A stretch of DNA of 64,000 nt. Source: Nocardia cyriacigeorgica (GTDB lineage: Bacteria > Actinomycetota > Actinomycetes > Mycobacteriales > Mycobacteriaceae). The DNA is taken from positions 186,001 through 250,000 of the forward strand of contig NZ_JAAGVC010000007.1 in NCBI RefSeq assembly GCF_010858045.1, given 5' to 3'. A program made the translations under genes and the position numbers. Below, one piece after another: positions 59,801-64,000 of the stretch (positions within the stretch are counted from its first letter, which is position 1; each line of letters opens with the position of its first letter). The notes beneath the pieces were generated by a model that ran no database searches, had not been told where the DNA came from, and saw nothing but the letters and a program-made list of their open reading frames with translations.

Positions 59801-64000
<4,200 letters not shown>

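Overview
High-GC actinomycete DNA, most likely Nocardia or a close Nocardiaceae relative. The 16S rRNA gene at 59.8-61.3 kb has a Nocardia-like V2 region, and the genes include DUF397/XRE pairs, an EspG-type ESX chaperone, DUF3558 lipoprotein, PapA-like acyltransferase, F420/LLM oxidoreductases and probable mycofactocin-coupled SDRs. Many genes use GTG starts, and several look leaderless (a TAnnnT -10 box 6-8 nt before GTG/ATG). No tRNA, CRISPR array, prophage or intact insertion sequence was seen.

Layout. 0-9.4 kb is accessory: a divergent FolD, a WhiJ/BldB-like XRE-DUF397-DUF397 operon with an operator, a Rpn/PD-(D/E)XK nuclease-like gene, a glycosyltransferase divergent from a TetR regulator around a perfect 18-bp palindrome, and a doubly broken family 2 glycosyltransferase. 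The TetR tail is a copied scrap of the Rpn gene. 9.4-36.3 kb is housekeeping and envelope: K+/H+ antiporter pair, EspG, Lrp/AsnC, DoxX, tandem TerD, carotenoid-type FAD enzyme, PQQ-type sugar dehydrogenase lipoprotein, MFS carriers, SRPBCC-acyl-CoA ligase fusion, metallophosphoesterase, PapA-like acyltransferase, siderophore-interacting protein behind an IdeR box, M50 protease, PucR regulator with a stand-alone paralogue of its N-terminal domain, pirin, and a DoxX-like protein with thirteen 11-residue repeats.

36.3-57.1 kb is the highlight: a compact steroid catabolic island. It holds both parts of 3-ketosteroid 9alpha-hydroxylase (KshA, KshB), 3-ketosteroid delta1-dehydrogenase (KstD), delta5-3-ketosteroid isomerase with its catalytic residues, the ring A/B enzymes HsaA, HsaB, HsaC and HsaD, a Baeyer-Villiger monooxygenase of steroid monooxygenase type, an HSL-family esterase, four SDRs (three mycofactocin-type), two small MaoC-fold proteins, two A/B-barrel proteins, an MFS carrier, and IclR and PadR regulators. 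Together they could take a C21 pregnane (pregnenolone/progesterone) through 17-acetate ester, C17 alcohol, C17 ketone and 9,10-seco cleavage to ring-opened products. HsaEFG and the HIP (C/D ring) genes are not in the window and would have to be elsewhere.

A near-palindrome, consensus TCCCGGT(C/G)A(G/C)CGGGA, recurs in the intergenic promoter regions of this island: kshB/SDR, hsaD, kstD/BVMO (two copies), hsaB/PadR and kshA (two copies). It is probably the operator of a cluster-wide regulator. Strong hairpin terminators separate the convergent units. 57.2-59.2 kb has an LLM oxidoreductase and an SDR, and the window ends in an rRNA operon (promoter, leader, 16S, tRNA-less spacer, partial 23S).
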